From: Paenibacillus macerans | Lineage (GTDB): Bacteria; Bacillota; Bacilli; Paenibacillales; Paenibacillaceae | Direction of reading: 5' to 3' | DNA length: 64,000 nucleotides | NCBI RefSeq assembly: GCF_900454495.1 | Contig: NZ_UGSI01000001.1 | Coordinates: 4,528,501-4,592,500, forward strand | The notes under the pieces: model-generated | What the model saw: only the letters and a program-made list of their open reading frames with translations | Databases searched by the model: none | What the model was told of the DNA's origin: nothing | Program-made: the position numbers and the translations under genes | Shown here: piece after piece, positions 26,130 through 35,433 of the stretch | How positions within the stretch are numbered: the stretch's first letter is position 1 | How the letters are laid out: the number at the start of each line of letters is the position of its first letter

Positions 26130-27032
26130 CTAACGTCGTTGCTGCAGCTTCCGCAAATCCCGCCACCGGATCATGACGATCCCTTCCGAACGGATAGTTT
26201 CCCGCACCTCAGGATCGCGAAACAAGTCAAAATCCCACTGCCGCTTCTCCCATTCCCCGTGAATAGCCTTCAATTCCTCCGACGCCAAAGCCGGATGAAT
26301 AATCAACTCGGAAACGCCGGGCTGCAGGGACCGCAACACACGGATCATGTCCCGTTTATAGCTTTCGTACGTTTCCCCCGGCTGCTTGCCGAAGGGAAGG
26401 CCGATCAAATGGTCGAGGATCACGACGCCCATCCGGTCGGCGAGCTCGGCGGCTTGCCGGGCCATTGCGGCGGCTTCCGCCGGCAGCTTGCCGAGATCGG
26501 GCAGCGCGCGAGGCATGCGGAACGGCAGCTCATAGCGGGCGCAAACCTCAAACGCTGCATCAAGGAAATGATGTCCGGTCGCAAGGCCGTACAAACTGCC
26601 CATATGGTTGTCGAGGTGGGTTGGCGCAAGCCCCAGCGCCAGCGCCGTTTCAACCTGGTTGACCATCTCCAGGCGCACGTGATGGCGTGCGGCCTGCCGT
26701 TCAAACGCGGCGATATCGGCGGGAAAATACCCCTCCTCCGTCACAAGCGTGCTGACATCGCCGTTCCTCGTGACCGGTCCCCATTTATAGCCGCTCCATT
26801 CGCTGGTAAACGTCAAATGCACGCCGACATCGTGTTCGGGACGCGCGGCGCTCCAGGCCGCCGCCTCCTTGGCCCAGCCGCAAGGAATCATCACGGTGGC
26901 CGAGGATACGGCCCCTTCCTCAAGCAGCTGCATGATAGCCGCGTTTTCGGCATGGCACATGCCGAAGTCATCGGCGTTAACGATCAGCAGCTTCGCTCCC
27001 GGTTCATATCCCAACTGCTCGGCCAATGTCAT
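26130..27032 (-). CDS. ChbG/YdjC-family carbohydrate deacetylase
   Basis: A 300-residue protein of the YdjC/ChbG family, which removes acetyl groups from N-acetylated sugars such as diacetylchitobiose. The metal-binding Asp pair lies in IVNADDFGMCHAEN near residue 20, the first His ligand in DVGVHLTF near 70 and the second in THLDNHMGSLYG near 140, all as in the family. A cytoplasmic location is likely because no signal peptide is present. A GGAGGC ribosome site sits 7 nt before the ATG. It lies between an acetyltransferase gene and a sugar transporter gene, so it may work on the same acetylated sugar. Confidence 0.92.
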   Translation of the reverse strand: MTLAEQLGYEPGAKLLIVNADDFGMCHAENAAIMQLLEEGAVSSATVMIPCGWAKEAAAWSAARPEHDVGVHLTFTSEWSGYKWGPVTRNGDVSTLVTEEGYFPADIAAFERQAARHHVRLEMVNQVETALALGLAPTHLDNHMGSLYGLATGHHFLDAAFEVCARYELPFRMPRALPDLGKLPAEAAAMARQAAELADRMGVVILDHLIGLPFGKQPGETYESYKRDMIRVLRSLQPGVSELIIHPALASEELKAIHGEWEKRQWDFDLFRDPEVRETIRSEGIVMIRWRDLRKLQQRR

Positions 27033-27244
27033 CGCAAAGCCTCCGTTTCGTCAGTGGATTTTGTCGAAGCGCTTACATTGTGAGTGGAAATCACGGTTGC
27101 CGTTCCAAGGATACCCTTAGATCAAGTCTGCTCTTCCTGAAAATGTATTCGTCCGCCCACCCGAACATTCCTGCTTGCAGCCCCCAAGCGGATGCTCGCA
27201 ATGAGCGGCCAAAAGATCGCACGATCGAACTCTCCCTTTTCCCG

Positions 27245-28063
27245 CTATTTGCCAATCCGGTAATGATATCCCGACACGGCGGCAAAACCGAGTTTCCCGT
27301 AGAGCTCCAGCGCCGGGGCGTTCTTCTCAAGCACCTGGAGATACATGCCTTCCGCCCCCGCTTCGGCCGACCAGGCCGCGAGGGCAAGCAGCATCCGGGC
27401 GGCCGCTCTCTTGCGGCGGTGGCGCGGATCGACGATAACATTGCTGATTCCGGCCCAGCCGGCCTCGACCACCGCCGTGGCCACCGCTATGGGCTCCGCT
27501 TGATCTACGATCGCAACAAACGCTTTAGGGGAAGGCATAGCGGCAAAGATCGACCTGTAGCCTTCACGCCGTGATTCGGGAAACCCTTCCATCCGTAAAA
27601 AATCGTCCAACCACGGCTCGCTCACCTCCGGCGCAAGGATGACCCCGGTTCCAGGGAAACGGAATTCCTCTGTCCCTTCCGCCGCGGCCATAGCGGAGCA
27701 AACAAGCCCCAAGTCTGCGGCGCGGTTTATGATTTCCCGGCAGGAAGCCGCCAGCATCAGGCAGTGCATCGCCTCTTCATAGTCCGCAGCCGCGAGCAGA
27801 ATATCCAACTCCGGAGGCGAAAAATCGCTCACATGAAAGCAAGGCGGCAGCCCCCGGTCGCGATAGAAACGCTCCGCCTCCTCCAACCAATCCCCTTCCG
27901 GGAACGGGCCTGCGGCAAGCACGCTGTTGGCCCGCCTCGTTACGCCGCCATTGGCTCGAAGCTGCCAGGAGCCTAGACGCCGCGATTCGCGCGGCGGCCA
28001 GCCGCTCGCAGCCAACTCCTCAAGCCGGTGACCCAGGGCGCTATGTGCCATCCGTCCGCTCAT
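27245..28063 (-). CDS. GNAT family N-acetyltransferase
   Basis: A 272-residue protein whose C-terminal ~140 residues form a GNAT acetyltransferase domain: ISNVIVDPRHRRKRAAARML near residue 215 holds the acetyl-CoA pyrophosphate loop (R-x-x-G/K type), and NAPALELYGKLGF near 250 is the usual closing motif. The N-terminal ~120 residues are less typical, resembling the two-lobe GNAT proteins of Firmicutes. The ATG at 28063 overlaps the glycosyltransferase stop (ATGA), so the two are translationally coupled; in-frame sequence upstream of it is the overlapping gene. The acceptor may be a sugar or an amine and cannot be read from the sequence. Confidence 0.85.
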   Translation of the reverse strand: MSGRMAHSALGHRLEELAASGWPPRESRRLGSWQLRANGGVTRRANSVLAAGPFPEGDWLEEAERFYRDRGLPPCFHVSDFSPPELDILLAAADYEEAMHCLMLAASCREIINRAADLGLVCSAMAAAEGTEEFRFPGTGVILAPEVSEPWLDDFLRMEGFPESRREGYRSIFAAMPSPKAFVAIVDQAEPIAVATAVVEAGWAGISNVIVDPRHRRKRAAARMLLALAAWSAEAGAEGMYLQVLEKNAPALELYGKLGFAAVSGYHYRIGK

Positions 28064-29058
28064 TTCAACCACCCCGCAAAAAAGTCCCGGTAGCCCCGCT
28101 TCATCACCGTGGCCGAAAACTTCGCAAAGGCGTACTCGCGGTTGTCGGCGGAGAATCTCTGCGGCGCGGCCGCCGCCATATTGACCAGCTCGAACCAGTT
28201 TTGCTCGTTGCCCGCAAAGGCGTGGCGGGAGCTGATATGGTCGTAGCAGGGATGTTCGGGTTTGACGACGATTTTCCCCATCGCCAGCGCTTCCGTCAGC
28301 GGCATGGCAAAGGTATCGAATTTCGAGCAGCTCCAATACACCTTGGCTGAATTCATCAAGGCGAAAATCTCATCCTGGGACAAAGCGAACCTCAGGGTTA
28401 CGTTGCCGGGGATGTCGTATTTTTTCACACTCTCCCGGTAACGCGCCCCGCCGAAAACCATGACGACATCTTTGTCCGGGTTCTGCCGCGCATACTCCAG
28501 CACCAGATCCGGGCGCCGGTTCTCCTCGTCCCGGCCGATCCAAAGCACCCGGTTGTCCACGATGGCCGCCGGATCAAAATGCTTCCGCGCCAGCGTCTCG
28601 TCAAAGCCGATCGGGATCACGTCGACGTCCGTCACCCCGAACACGTCACGAAGCTGCCGCCACAAAAACTCCGTCTGCACGACCGCCTTGTCCACGATCC
28701 CGTAAAACGGCTTCATCATTTCGTAGCCGGTCAGCGCCGGATCGGGAAAGCTGTGCGGGAACAGCACGCTGTTTTTGATGAACATTTTGAGAAACGTAAA
28801 CCCGGAGACCGTATAGATCACGTGCTCGATCCCCTCTGCGTAAATTTGGTCCAGCACGATGTCATAGTTGACCAAATCCCCTTTTTCATGCTCGTAACCC
28901 GGAATCCAGTCATGTCCGCTGACATGGCGCTCCGGAGAAATAAACACGATCTCGACGCCAAGCTCCGCCGCGATGTTGCGCAGCCGTTCCGCAAACACGC
29001 GAGGCCCCTGCGCTTCCGTAAACTGGATTTTCCGCATGACCAAACCGACTTTTTTCAT
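28060..29058 (-). CDS. GT-B fold glycosyltransferase
   Basis: A 332-residue cytoplasmic protein resembling group 1 (GT4-like) glycosyltransferases. VLWIGRDEENRRPDLVLEYA near residue 180 begins the donor-binding Rossmann domain, and KFDTFAMPLTEALAMGKIVV near 265 carries the E-x7-E-like segment that binds the nucleotide sugar. The N-terminal acceptor domain starts MKKVGLVMRKIQFTEAQGPR. The ATG at 29058 follows GCGGG at 6-7 nt; a start 9 codons upstream lacks a ribosome site. It is tied by overlap to the acetyltransferase and follows a phosphotransferase, suggesting assembly or decoration of a small glycoside. Donor and acceptor are unknown. Confidence 0.85.
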   Translation of the reverse strand: MKKVGLVMRKIQFTEAQGPRVFAERLRNIAAELGVEIVFISPERHVSGHDWIPGYEHEKGDLVNYDIVLDQIYAEGIEHVIYTVSGFTFLKMFIKNSVLFPHSFPDPALTGYEMMKPFYGIVDKAVVQTEFLWRQLRDVFGVTDVDVIPIGFDETLARKHFDPAAIVDNRVLWIGRDEENRRPDLVLEYARQNPDKDVVMVFGGARYRESVKKYDIPGNVTLRFALSQDEIFALMNSAKVYWSCSKFDTFAMPLTEALAMGKIVVKPEHPCYDHISSRHAFAGNEQNWFELVNMAAAAPQRFSADNREYAFAKFSATVMKRGYRDFFAGWLK

Positions 29059-29133
29059 ATGATCCCGCCTTATTTTCTGTGTCAATTACCTTGTGTTGTG
29101 ATGCTTGCAAACTTCCATCTATCCAAGCTTGCG

Positions 29134-30096
29134 CTAACTGCCCATAAGAACCATGCAGCCGGCCAAATTGGCCGCCGTTTCTTCCTGCTGCGCCAGCAGC
29201 CGTTCCCGGGGCCAAACGCATTCCGCCCGCTTAAGATCGCTTTGAATCAGCAGCAGCATCCAAAGGGCGAAAAGCGCGGCAAAGCTCCCGTATTCGCGGA
29301 CGAACGCCCCCCGCTCCCACTCGGCCCCGTAAAGCCGGGCTTGTCCCAGGTACTCGCCAAGAATCCGCTCCCGGTCGGAAGCGGTCATACGCTTGGCAAA
29401 CATCGGATGCGACATATCGATCAGGTGAAAGAGATCCCAAAACGGAGAGCTCAGGTGGGCGTGTTCCCAATCCAAAATATACAGCCGCCCCTCGTCCGTG
29501 ACGGCGTAATTCCCTTGGTGGAGATCGCCGTGCGACAACACCCGCGGTCCGCCAAACCGCTCCCCCGCGCGAGCCGCGCGGGCCGCGGCGAATATTCCCG
29601 CCGGCTGGCCAAGCCCAAGCTCGCTTAAAACTGCGGCGGCCTCGTTTTGCCGGTCCAAAAGCTCGGCGGCGATGGTCTCGATGCCGGGCTTGGGCCCCTG
29701 CATGGACAAACCGCTCCATTCGGCCGCCGGAAGGCTATGCCACCACGCCATCCGCTGTGCAACCTTCAAAGCATTCTCCAATCGATACGCGTGTCCCAGG
29801 GCGCCGAGATCCTCAAAAATCGCCCAGCCGGCCGCTCCCTTGCCCTCCCCGGAGGTCGCCAGCATCTGCGGATAAATCGGCGGGAAAAAGGGCAGCACAT
29901 GTCTATACACCCAAATTTCACGATCGATCGACTCGCCGTTCGTTAACGGCTTAAAAATGCAGCTTTGCCCCTTCGCCGGATAAAAGCGCTCCACAAACCT
30001 GCCGTTCATCCCCCGGTAAAGCGGCTCTCTTCTCCGTATTTTGCTGTCGTCGAGCGTTCCTTCCGCCCGAACATATTCGTACAAATTCCCCATCAT
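29134..30096 (-). CDS. Aminoglycoside phosphotransferase-fold kinase
   Basis: A 320-residue protein of the APH/choline-kinase fold. The catalytic loop reads VLSHGDLHQGNYAV near residue 188 (Asp base, Asn metal ligand), and the metal-binding Asp lies in YILDWEHAH near 210. An N-lobe with IFKPL near 48 may hold the ATP-binding Lys. Such kinases phosphorylate hydroxyl groups on sugars, choline, homoserine or antibiotics; this one is not close enough to any named kinase to choose. It is the first gene of the five-gene cluster, with GGGAG 5 nt before ATG 30096. Resistance function should not be assumed. Confidence 0.83.
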   Translation of the reverse strand: MMGNLYEYVRAEGTLDDSKIRRREPLYRGMNGRFVERFYPAKGQSCIFKPLTNGESIDREIWVYRHVLPFFPPIYPQMLATSGEGKGAAGWAIFEDLGALGHAYRLENALKVAQRMAWWHSLPAAEWSGLSMQGPKPGIETIAAELLDRQNEAAAVLSELGLGQPAGIFAAARAARAGERFGGPRVLSHGDLHQGNYAVTDEGRLYILDWEHAHLSSPFWDLFHLIDMSHPMFAKRMTASDRERILGEYLGQARLYGAEWERGAFVREYGSFAALFALWMLLLIQSDLKRAECVWPRERLLAQQEETAANLAGCMVLMGS

Positions 30097-30271
30097 GCGG
30101 CTCCCGTTTCTTTTCCCTGCGTGTCCTTAAAATACAATCGCAAACTATCGCTGAACGCGGTCTGTCTTCTTTGAAGGTATAGCGATAGGTGTTTTTCTTA
30201 CTAGGGTACATAAAATTTGAAAAGAATGTCAAACGGTTGCCGCAAATTCCGTAAGTTTAATCCAACGCACG

Positions 30272-30301
30272 AAGAGCGGCCCAAAATATTGGGCCGCTCT
30301 T
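30272..30301 (-). terminator. Hairpin after the repeat-rich surface protein gene
   Basis: A perfect 13-bp stem (AAGAGCGGCCCAA with its complement) and 4-nt loop, 33 bp past the stop. T runs are very short, so it is probable rather than certain. Confidence 0.6.
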
Positions 30302-30333
30302 TGGTCTTGATTATTATCCTGCCTGGCACGGCA

Positions 30334-33300
30334 TCACTTCGCTTGCTTGGTCGGCTTCGCCGTTCTTGCAGGCTGGGCTGCCTGGACCTTCGGATAGGCA
30401 AAAGATGCGGATAAATTATATTGCTTCGCATTTGTCATATCGGGTACCGACAAAAAATAGATGCTGTAGGCCGACTGACTGTTAATCGCTTGACCTGCGA
30501 AATCCTGAGTAAGCTTAATGTTGGTAAACGGTCCTGCTTTGAGTACCTTAGTGCCTTTATCCATAGACGCCTTAGCCGACGCAAGATCGATGGAACCGCC
30601 GGATGGAACGGCGAAAATAACGTAGGAAGCGATATATTCATCGCCTTGCGGCGCAGTGAAGCTCACCGATATCTCGGAACCATCGGCTTGTACCGACGCC
30701 TGGCTTACTTTCGGAACCGTTACCTCCTCCGAATTCGCTGGTAAAGTAAATTGATTTGACGCGGCGGACAAAGCATTTTCGTATCCGGAGCCCGCTTTCG
30801 TTACCGTGAGCACGAACAACCGATAATTCGTCCCTGCTTTGATTGGATCGCCGGATGCGTCTTTGTCTTTCTGCAGTGTGAGCTGGACATTGGACCCGTT
30901 CGGTTTTACCTGGGTGTAATTGTCCGTAAGCGTTACGTCGTTGGCATCCGCCACTTTAAAGCTTGCGGCTTTGGCTGCCGGCACGACCATAATTCGGTAC
31001 TCCTCCACTTTGCTTTCGTCGTTCAACTTATTGAATCCAACGGAGATATCGTTAACTGTGCCCTTATTCCCGATGATGTCGAAATGCAATCCGGTCACGG
31101 CCTCTATGACTTTAACTTCAGTCTTCAAAGTAATCGCGCTGGATGGCGAAGACAAGGCGTTCGGGCCCGAGTAATTGCCGCTGCCTACCGTCAGGACGAA
31201 CACATTATAGCTTACGCCTTCTTTAATCAGATCCCCGTCAACGTCATGGGCGCTTGCGCTCAGTTCTTCCGTCAGTGTATTTCCGCTTTTGATAACACGC
31301 GTATAGTTATTGCTGGAAACGTCATTCGCTTTGGACAAAGTAAAGCTGCCCGCCTTCGATGATTTGACGACCATAATCCGGTAATGATCGACGTATGACT
31401 CATCCGAGGCCCGGGTAAACGATACCTGCAGGTCACTGCCGTTCCCCTTATCTCCCACATCGCTGACCTTCAGGTCCGAAACAGCCTCAATATTGGCTTT
31501 CTTAGGTAACGTGATCTCTCCGGATGCTGCGGACAGCGCGTTTGTGCCTGAGTAATTGCCGCCGCCTGCCGTCAGGACGAATACCTTATAACTTACGTCT
31601 TCTTTAATCAGATCCCCGTCAACGTCACGAGCATTCGAATCCAACACTTTGGTTAACGTATTTCCGCCTTTGTTGACAAGCGTATAGTTATTGCTGGAAA
31701 CGTTATTCGCATTGGACAAAGTAAAGCTGCCCGCCTTCGATGATTTGACGACCATAATCCGGTAGTGATCGACGTACGACTCATCCGAGGCCCGGGTAAA
31801 CTCGACGCGCAGGTCACTGCCGTTGCCATTATTGCCCACGTCGCTTACCGTCAGGTTCGAAACGGCCCCAATGGTAACTTGCTTCGTCAGCGTAATGTCG
31901 CTCGATGCACTCGACAGCGCGTTCGTTCCCGAGCTGCCTTTGCCTACCGACAGGACAAACACCTTGTAGCTTACGCCTTCTTTAATCAGATCCCCGTCAA
32001 CGTCACGGGCGCTTGCGCTTAGTACTTCCGTCAGTGTAGTTCCGCCTTTGTTGACACGCGTATAGTTATTGCTGGAAACGTTATTCGCATCGGACAAAGT
32101 AAAGCTGCCCGCCTTCGACGATTTGACAACCATAATCCGGTATTGGTCGATGTACGATTCATCCGAAGCCCGGGTGAACTCGACGCGCAGGTCACTGCCG
32201 TTGCCGTTATCCGCCACATCGCTGACCTTCAGATTCGAAACGGTCCCCGCTCTTTTGTCATTCTTCAGCGTAATCTCGCTGGATGCATAGGACAGCGCGT
32301 TGGAGTAACCGCTTTTGCCTACCGACAGGACAAACACCTTGTAACTTACATCCTGTTTAATCAGATCTCCGTTGACGTCACGGGCGCTTGAGCTCAGCAC
32401 CTGCGACAACGTTTTTCCGCCCTTGTAGACGCGCGTATAGTTATTGCTGGAAACATCATTCGCCTTGGACAAAGTAAAGCTGCTCGCATTCGACGATTTG
32501 ACGACCATAATCCGGTATTGGTCGATGTACGACTCATCCGAAGCCCGGGAGAACTCTACCCGCAGATCGCGGCCATCCCCATAATTGTCCACGTCACTGA
32601 CCGTCAGATTCGAAACGATATCAACCTTACCGTTTTTGCCGCTGCCGTTATTGCCTCCGCTGTAGCCGTTAACCAGCGTTATCGAGCTTGATGCCGAGGA
32701 CAGGACGTTGGCGTTTGACCCGTTTCCTACCGCCATGACGAACACCCGGTAATTTACATCATTGCGGATATAATCTCCGTCGACGTCCCTGGCGCTGGAG
32801 GACAAGCGGTAATCGTTAATGTTGTACCCCGTTTTGCTGACCTGGGTATAATTGGAGCTCGATACGTTATTCGCCTTCGACAGGGTAAAGTCGCTGTAGT
32901 TTTTGCTTTTCACGACAAAAATCCGGTAAGAGCCGATTTTGGCCTCATCGTTCACTTTTGAAAAGCTCACTTGCAAATCCCGGCCGTCCCCATAATCGTT
33001 CACGTCCTCCACATCGGTGACTACGGGGTAATTCAAGGAGCCGCTATCCAGCCTGATTGAAGAAGATGCCGCCGACAGCCTGTTGGCTTTAACGCCCGTA
33101 TTGTTGCTGACCGACATCACAAATACGGTGTACGCTGTTCCGTTTTTGATATAATCCCCGGACGTGTCGCGGGAAGACGAAGTAAGATCCACGCTAAGCG
33201 TTTGGCTGCTCCCGGACTTGTATACGACCGTTGAATAAGAATTTGACACGTTGTTTGCCTTGCTTAGGTCAAATTTGTTCGCGTCCGCAGTCTTCACGAC

Positions 33301-34299
33301 GAACACACGGTAGTTCGCAATGTCGCTCTCATTTTGCGCCCGGGTAAACTCGACGCGCAGATCGCGGCCGTCACCGTAATCGCCGATATCGGAGACTCTG
33401 ACATTCGTAGGCGCCGCTACCGACGAGTCACGCTGCAGCGTAACGACCTGTGAAGTGCTCGACATGGCAATTTGGCCGCTCGTTTTTCCTACCGACAATA
33501 CGATCGCGACATAAGATTGGTCTTCCCGGATATAATCACCGTCCACATCCCGCGAGTTGGACGTAAGCGTGAGCACCTGATCCGAACCGTTAGGATACAG
33601 GGTCGTATAGTTTCCTGAAGTTACGTTTCGCGCCGCAGCCAGACCGAATTGAGACGAATTGGCCGATTTAACGATCAGAACACGGTAATGGTCTATATTC
33701 GATTCGTTGTAGGCTTTGGAGAAACGGACTTCCAAGTCGCGGCCGTCCCCGTTGTCCCCGATGTCACGCGCTGAAACGTTGGCTACCGGGCTCGGCAAGG
33801 TCACGTTGCCGCCGCCTCCGACGTTACCACCGTTGCCACTATTGCCACCGTTGCCGCCACTTCCGCGGGAGCCCGACGTGGTGATTGTGACGATTTTCGT
33901 TTTGTTGGTATAACCCACTTTTTCACCCAGCGCCTCGGTGACGAAACGTACGGGAACCATCGTTGTGCCCCTTAAGTTTTGCGCCGGAACATCAAGTTTT
34001 ACGGTTTTGTTGCCGATGGTCGCCGTTTTCGCTTTGATTTTGAGCTTGATCGTCTTTCCGTTCTTTTTCGCCGTTACCGTTTGCGATTTCTGGTTCCAAT
34101 TGATCGATGCGCCCAGCGCTTCGAAAATAGCACGCATTGGCAGCATTACCCGGCCTTTAATGGCAATCGGCGCCTGCTTTGTCGCCAGCCGGCTGCCGTC
34201 AATATAGACGGAGATCGGTTTGGCCGCCTGAGCAGGCGGCGGTTGCAGCAGCGGAACCGCTATTATCGCAGCAAAAATTCCAGTCCAGATTTTTTTCAC
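30334..34299 (-). CDS. Secreted stalk-domain protein with nine FN3-like repeats
   Basis: A 1321-residue secreted protein. A signal peptide (KKIWTGIFAAIIAVPLL, cleavage near AQA-A) is followed by a copper-amine-oxidase N-terminal 'stalk' domain (about 26-140; GRVMLPMRAIFEALG, TMVPVRFVTEALG), which occurs in surface proteins and need not bind copper. A Gly-rich linker (about 141-165) leads to nine tandem ~115-130-residue fibronectin-III-like repeats. Repeats 1-7 share DIGDNGDGRDL-type loops, RDVDGDYI-type acidic loops and NYRVFVVK-type strands; repeats 8 and 9 are diverged. Repeats 4-7 are nearly identical, indicating recent duplication. There is no LPXTG motif or S-layer domain. The GTG start follows GGAGGA by 7 nt. 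Confidence 0.88.
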   Translation of the reverse strand: MKKIWTGIFAAIIAVPLLQPPPAQAAKPISVYIDGSRLATKQAPIAIKGRVMLPMRAIFEALGASINWNQKSQTVTAKKNGKTIKLKIKAKTATIGNKTVKLDVPAQNLRGTTMVPVRFVTEALGEKVGYTNKTKIVTITTSGSRGSGGNGGNSGNGGNVGGGGNVTLPSPVANVSARDIGDNGDGRDLEVRFSKAYNESNIDHYRVLIVKSANSSQFGLAAARNVTSGNYTTLYPNGSDQVLTLTSNSRDVDGDYIREDQSYVAIVLSVGKTSGQIAMSSTSQVVTLQRDSSVAAPTNVRVSDIGDYGDGRDLRVEFTRAQNESDIANYRVFVVKTADANKFDLSKANNVSNSYSTVVYKSGSSQTLSVDLTSSSRDTSGDYIKNGTAYTVFVMSVSNNTGVKANRLSAASSSIRLDSGSLNYPVVTDVEDVNDYGDGRDLQVSFSKVNDEAKIGSYRIFVVKSKNYSDFTLSKANNVSSSNYTQVSKTGYNINDYRLSSSARDVDGDYIRNDVNYRVFVMAVGNGSNANVLSSASSSITLVNGYSGGNNGSGKNGKVDIVSNLTVSDVDNYGDGRDLRVEFSRASDESYIDQYRIMVVKSSNASSFTLSKANDVSSNNYTRVYKGGKTLSQVLSSSARDVNGDLIKQDVSYKVFVLSVGKSGYSNALSYASSEITLKNDKRAGTVSNLKVSDVADNGNGSDLRVEFTRASDESYIDQYRIMVVKSSKAGSFTLSDANNVSSNNYTRVNKGGTTLTEVLSASARDVDGDLIKEGVSYKVFVLSVGKGSSGTNALSSASSDITLTKQVTIGAVSNLTVSDVGNNGNGSDLRVEFTRASDESYVDHYRIMVVKSSKAGSFTLSNANNVSSNNYTLVNKGGNTLTKVLDSNARDVDGDLIKEDVSYKVFVLTAGGGNYSGTNALSAASGEITLPKKANIEAVSDLKVSDVGDKGNGSDLQVSFTRASDESYVDHYRIMVVKSSKAGSFTLSKANDVSSNNYTRVIKSGNTLTEELSASAHDVDGDLIKEGVSYNVFVLTVGSGNYSGPNALSSPSSAITLKTEVKVIEAVTGLHFDIIGNKGTVNDISVGFNKLNDESKVEEYRIMVVPAAKAASFKVADANDVTLTDNYTQVKPNGSNVQLTLQKDKDASGDPIKAGTNYRLFVLTVTKAGSGYENALSAASNQFTLPANSEEVTVPKVSQASVQADGSEISVSFTAPQGDEYIASYVIFAVPSGGSIDLASAKASMDKGTKVLKAGPFTNIKLTQDFAGQAINSQSAYSIYFLSVPDMTNAKQYNLSASFAYPKVQAAQPARTAKPTKQAK

Positions 34300-34452
34300 G
34301 AACTCATCCTCCAAACTCCTAATCATCATATGGAAAATCATTCCTCACTAATCAAAGACGAACCGGAACGGAAAAAAGTTTCCGTTTTTGGGTTTTTGCC
34401 AAAAAAAAATTTTGGCGGTATGGTTCGGTTTCACCGGCATTAGATGAAGCAA

Positions 34453-34492
34453 AAGATCCGCCCTCCCTTTTCAAAAAAGGGAAAGCGGATCT
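34453..34492 (-). terminator. Terminator after the MOSC gene
   Basis: AAGATCCGC pairs with GCGGATCTT, with a second inner pairing CCCTTTT/AAAAGGG, about 50 bp past the MOSC stop. On the minus strand the stem ends in TCTTTTGC. Confidence 0.7.
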
Positions 34493-34541
34493 TCCTCGGC
34501 GGGTTAAATCGGCATATGTATTTTTCCGCTCCGTCCGTTCA

Positions 34542-35210
34542 CTAGGCTTCTGCCCGCTGAAGCCGGACGGTCAACGTCTCGCGCCAGCTGGCCGATAGTG
34601 CGTCCACCTCCAAAATGCGCTTCAGACCATCGGCATTTTCTTTGTCCAAAAACATGATCCGATTGGCAAAAGACAGCGTCACGCCCGCAGGATGCCTTTC
34701 GGTCAATATTAGCGAATCGCCGGGAACGACCTGTCCCTCCTGTACCACCCGAAAGTAGTAGCCGGTATAACCGGTCTGCTGGACTTTCAAGGGGAGCTCG
34801 GGCATTCCATGTTTGACGCCCAATTTGAAGCATGGCTGTCTCGGCTGGCTGACCTGCACGACCGCCTCGCCCAGCCGGAACATATCTCCGATGCAAATAT
34901 CGTCCTCCAGCATCCCCTCCGTCGTTAAATTTTCGCCAAAAGCGCCGAAAGCCAGCGTCTTCCCTAGCTCCCGCTCCCAATACGCGTATCTTTCGAATGG
35001 ATAAACGCAAACGGCTTTATCCGTACCGCCATGATGAACGAGATCGGCCTGACCGTCCCCCGCAAAATTCATCGCCGACAGATACAGCGGACCGGAAACC
35101 GGGGTTTTGTATATCCCTGTCGCGATTTCCTTGCCGTGATGCTCCACCTGCACCGGTTTTCCCACATTGATCGACCGGACCATCATTTGTTCCGTCATTT
35201 GTTCCGTCAT
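34542..35210 (-). CDS. MOSC domain protein, YiiM type
   Basis: A 222-residue MOSC-domain protein. The conserved cysteine is in SQPRQPCFKLG near residue 130, and the early VHHGGTDKAVCVYPFERYAYW near 65 and FGENLTTEGM near 92 are family hallmarks. MOSC proteins bind molybdenum cofactor or carry sulfur; YiiM-type members reduce N-hydroxylated compounds with an electron-transfer partner. The ATG at 35210 follows AGGAGGG by 12 nt, and several ATGs soon after (35195, 35180 and following) are alternatives because of the MTEQMTEQMM repeat. It is a single gene ending at a terminator. Confidence 0.9.
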   Translation of the reverse strand: MTEQMTEQMMVRSINVGKPVQVEHHGKEIATGIYKTPVSGPLYLSAMNFAGDGQADLVHHGGTDKAVCVYPFERYAYWERELGKTLAFGAFGENLTTEGMLEDDICIGDMFRLGEAVVQVSQPRQPCFKLGVKHGMPELPLKVQQTGYTGYYFRVVQEGQVVPGDSLILTERHPAGVTLSFANRIMFLDKENADGLKRILEVDALSASWRETLTVRLQRAEA

Positions 35211-35433
35211 AACCGCACCATTCCCTCCTGCTTTGAAAATAAATCCGCTTCCCCCTGCCGTTTGGCCTCTGTCCGGACAGCTCATGAAACCCATTATACC
35301 GACTACTCTTGCACCAACACCACCCTGAATCCGGAAAAGCAGCTGAAACTTCTTGAAGGGCTTATTCGTAATAATAATAGTTATGACAAATTCAAACAGC
35401 AATCCAACTACCCGATCGGAGAGGATCTCTCAT

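Noticed and set aside
25147..26166. 339-codon minus-strand frame overlapping the MFS gene
   Set aside because: Wrong frame of the transporter gene: Arg/Gly-rich and not hydrophobic, while the other frame has twelve membrane segments.
29134..30096. Antibiotic resistance gene
   Set aside because: The APH fold is shared by many sugar and metabolite kinases; nothing here indicates an antibiotic substrate.
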